Source: Deltaproteobacteria bacterium (lineage in GTDB: Bacteria; Desulfobacterota; Desulfobacteria; Desulfobacterales; JAFDFH01). From it: a DNA stretch of 7,951 nt. Location of the stretch: contig JAFDFH010000097.1 of assembly GCA_019309945.1 (NCBI GenBank), positions 1 through 7,951 of the forward strand. The letters are read 5' to 3'. Shown piece by piece: positions 7,408 through 7,951 of this stretch (positions within the stretch are counted from its first letter, which is position 1; every line of letters begins with the position of its first letter). The notes beneath the pieces were generated by a model. The model searched no databases, was not told where the DNA came from, and saw nothing but the letters and a program-made list of their open reading frames with translations. The position numbers and the translations under genes are program-made.

Positions 7408-7929
7408 AGTTAGCGGCATTGCCGGACGAACGGAAAGAAGCGGACAGGATGCACGACGGGCAACACGGTCCGTGGTTGACCCCAAACACAGTGTTTCAAC
7501 CAGACCATGTCCCCGGACACCCAAAACAATTAAATCAATGTCATGTAATTCGGCATACTTTGTCAGTTCTTTATAGGGCTGGCCGTTTAAGAGGGTTGTT
7601 TTCAGGGTGCACCAATTGTGGATTTCTTCAGGAACCAGGCTGGCAAGTTTTTCATTTAAGCGGTTCTCTAAATCCTGATGATCTTCTTCCATCTCTTTTG
7701 CTAATTTACGCAAGTCCCGGTAAACAGGCGGCTCAATGACATGAACCAGGTGCAGTTCGGATTGGAATTCCTGCGCCAGACTAAATCCGTATTGTAAGGC
7801 CAGGTTTGAATCTGGAGAGAAATCGCATCCGACAAGGATCCGATGAAATCCGAACACTCGATTTTCAGAGGGGTCGAAATCACTGGTTGGACTGCATACA
7901 ATCAGTAAGGGGCAGGGCAGGGTTCGCAT
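7405..7929 (-). CDS. Universal stress protein, second domain of a tandem Usp (5' part interrupted)
   Basis: Cytosolic UspA-family protein, presumably a nucleotide-binding stress factor; no specific partner is visible. Residues 29-168 form one full Usp domain: HRILVGCDFS with the family's N-terminal acidic residue, HLVHVIEPP (60-68), a charged helix (about 70-100), and the ATP-binding pattern G-x2-G-x9-G-S at Gly137, Gly140, Gly150 and Ser151, then CPLLSV. Residues 1-12 (MRTLPCPLLIVC) are the last helix turn and strand of a preceding Usp domain, followed by a linker of about 16 residues. The ATG at 7929 has no Shine-Dalgarno and starts inside that motif, so it is unlikely to be the original start. 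The same frame continues upstream through a TAG at 7938-7936. The protein may be a broken tandem Usp or a re-initiated single domain. It ends in TAG at the edge of the mobile element. Confidence 0.8.
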   Translation of the reverse strand: MRTLPCPLLIVCSPTSDFDPSENRVFGFHRILVGCDFSPDSNLALQYGFSLAQEFQSELHLVHVIEPPVYRDLRKLAKEMEEDHQDLENRLNEKLASLVPEEIHNWCTLKTTLLNGQPYKELTKYAELHDIDLIVLGVRGHGLVETLCLGSTTDRVARRASCPLLSVRPAMPLT

Positions 7930-7951
7930 CAGTCGCTAGGTCACAGAGCCC
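7930..7951 (-). pseudogene. Tail of the first Usp domain with an in-frame amber codon (cut by window edge)
   Basis: Read in the usp frame, this stretch gives G-S-V-T, then TAG (7938-7936), then R-L, running straight into M-R-T-L-P-C-P. Usp domains typically end GSVT-E-R/N-hydrophobic followed by a CP-L-V strand, so only one codon of the motif is replaced. TAG is one base from GAG (Glu), CAG (Gln) and AAG (Lys). The rest of the first domain lies beyond the window. A recent nonsense mutation, a sequence error and programmed read-through all remain possible. Confidence 0.6.

Overview
The window reads as bacterial chromosome. Its genes have roughly balanced base composition, its spacers are AT-rich, and it has Shine-Dalgarno sites and one good sigma-70-type promoter. 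All supported genes lie on the minus strand, so transcription runs from high to low coordinates. The long GH13-GH133 debranching protein, the DUF3417-type phosphorylase and the usp neighbour suggest a Gram-negative anaerobe such as a Desulfobacterota member. That is an inference from gene style; no marker gene here settles it.

Layout in transcription order. (1) 7951-7405: a two-domain universal stress protein, cut by the window edge. An in-frame amber codon sits in the last motif of its first domain, so only the second half remains as a clean reading frame. (2) 7407-7255: a 141-bp MITE-like element with 16-bp terminal inverted repeats (15 of 16 identical), flanked by perfect 6-bp direct repeats TAACTA, inserted at the usp stop codon. 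(3) 7246-7137: a promoter (TTGACA, 17-bp spacer, TATCCT) and leader for the next gene. (4) 7136-2826: a 1436-residue debranching enzyme that joins a GH13 barrel to a GH133 amylo-1,6-glucosidase with all expected catalytic residues. (5) 2825-2698: an AT-rich spacer without an evident promoter or terminator. (6) 2697-148: an 849-residue alpha-glucan phosphorylase. (7) 147-1: a spacer that ends in a possible ribosome binding site and start codon of a further minus-strand gene.

Genes 4 and 6 form a glycogen or maltodextrin breakdown unit. The phosphorylase shortens outer chains to glucose-1-phosphate until it stalls near branch points. The fused debranching protein can then move the stub and hydrolyse the remaining alpha-1,6 glucose, exposing new linear chain. 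They are probably co-transcribed. The most unusual items are the intact small mobile element, the amber codon in the tandem Usp gene, and the eukaryote-like two-activity architecture of the debranching enzyme.
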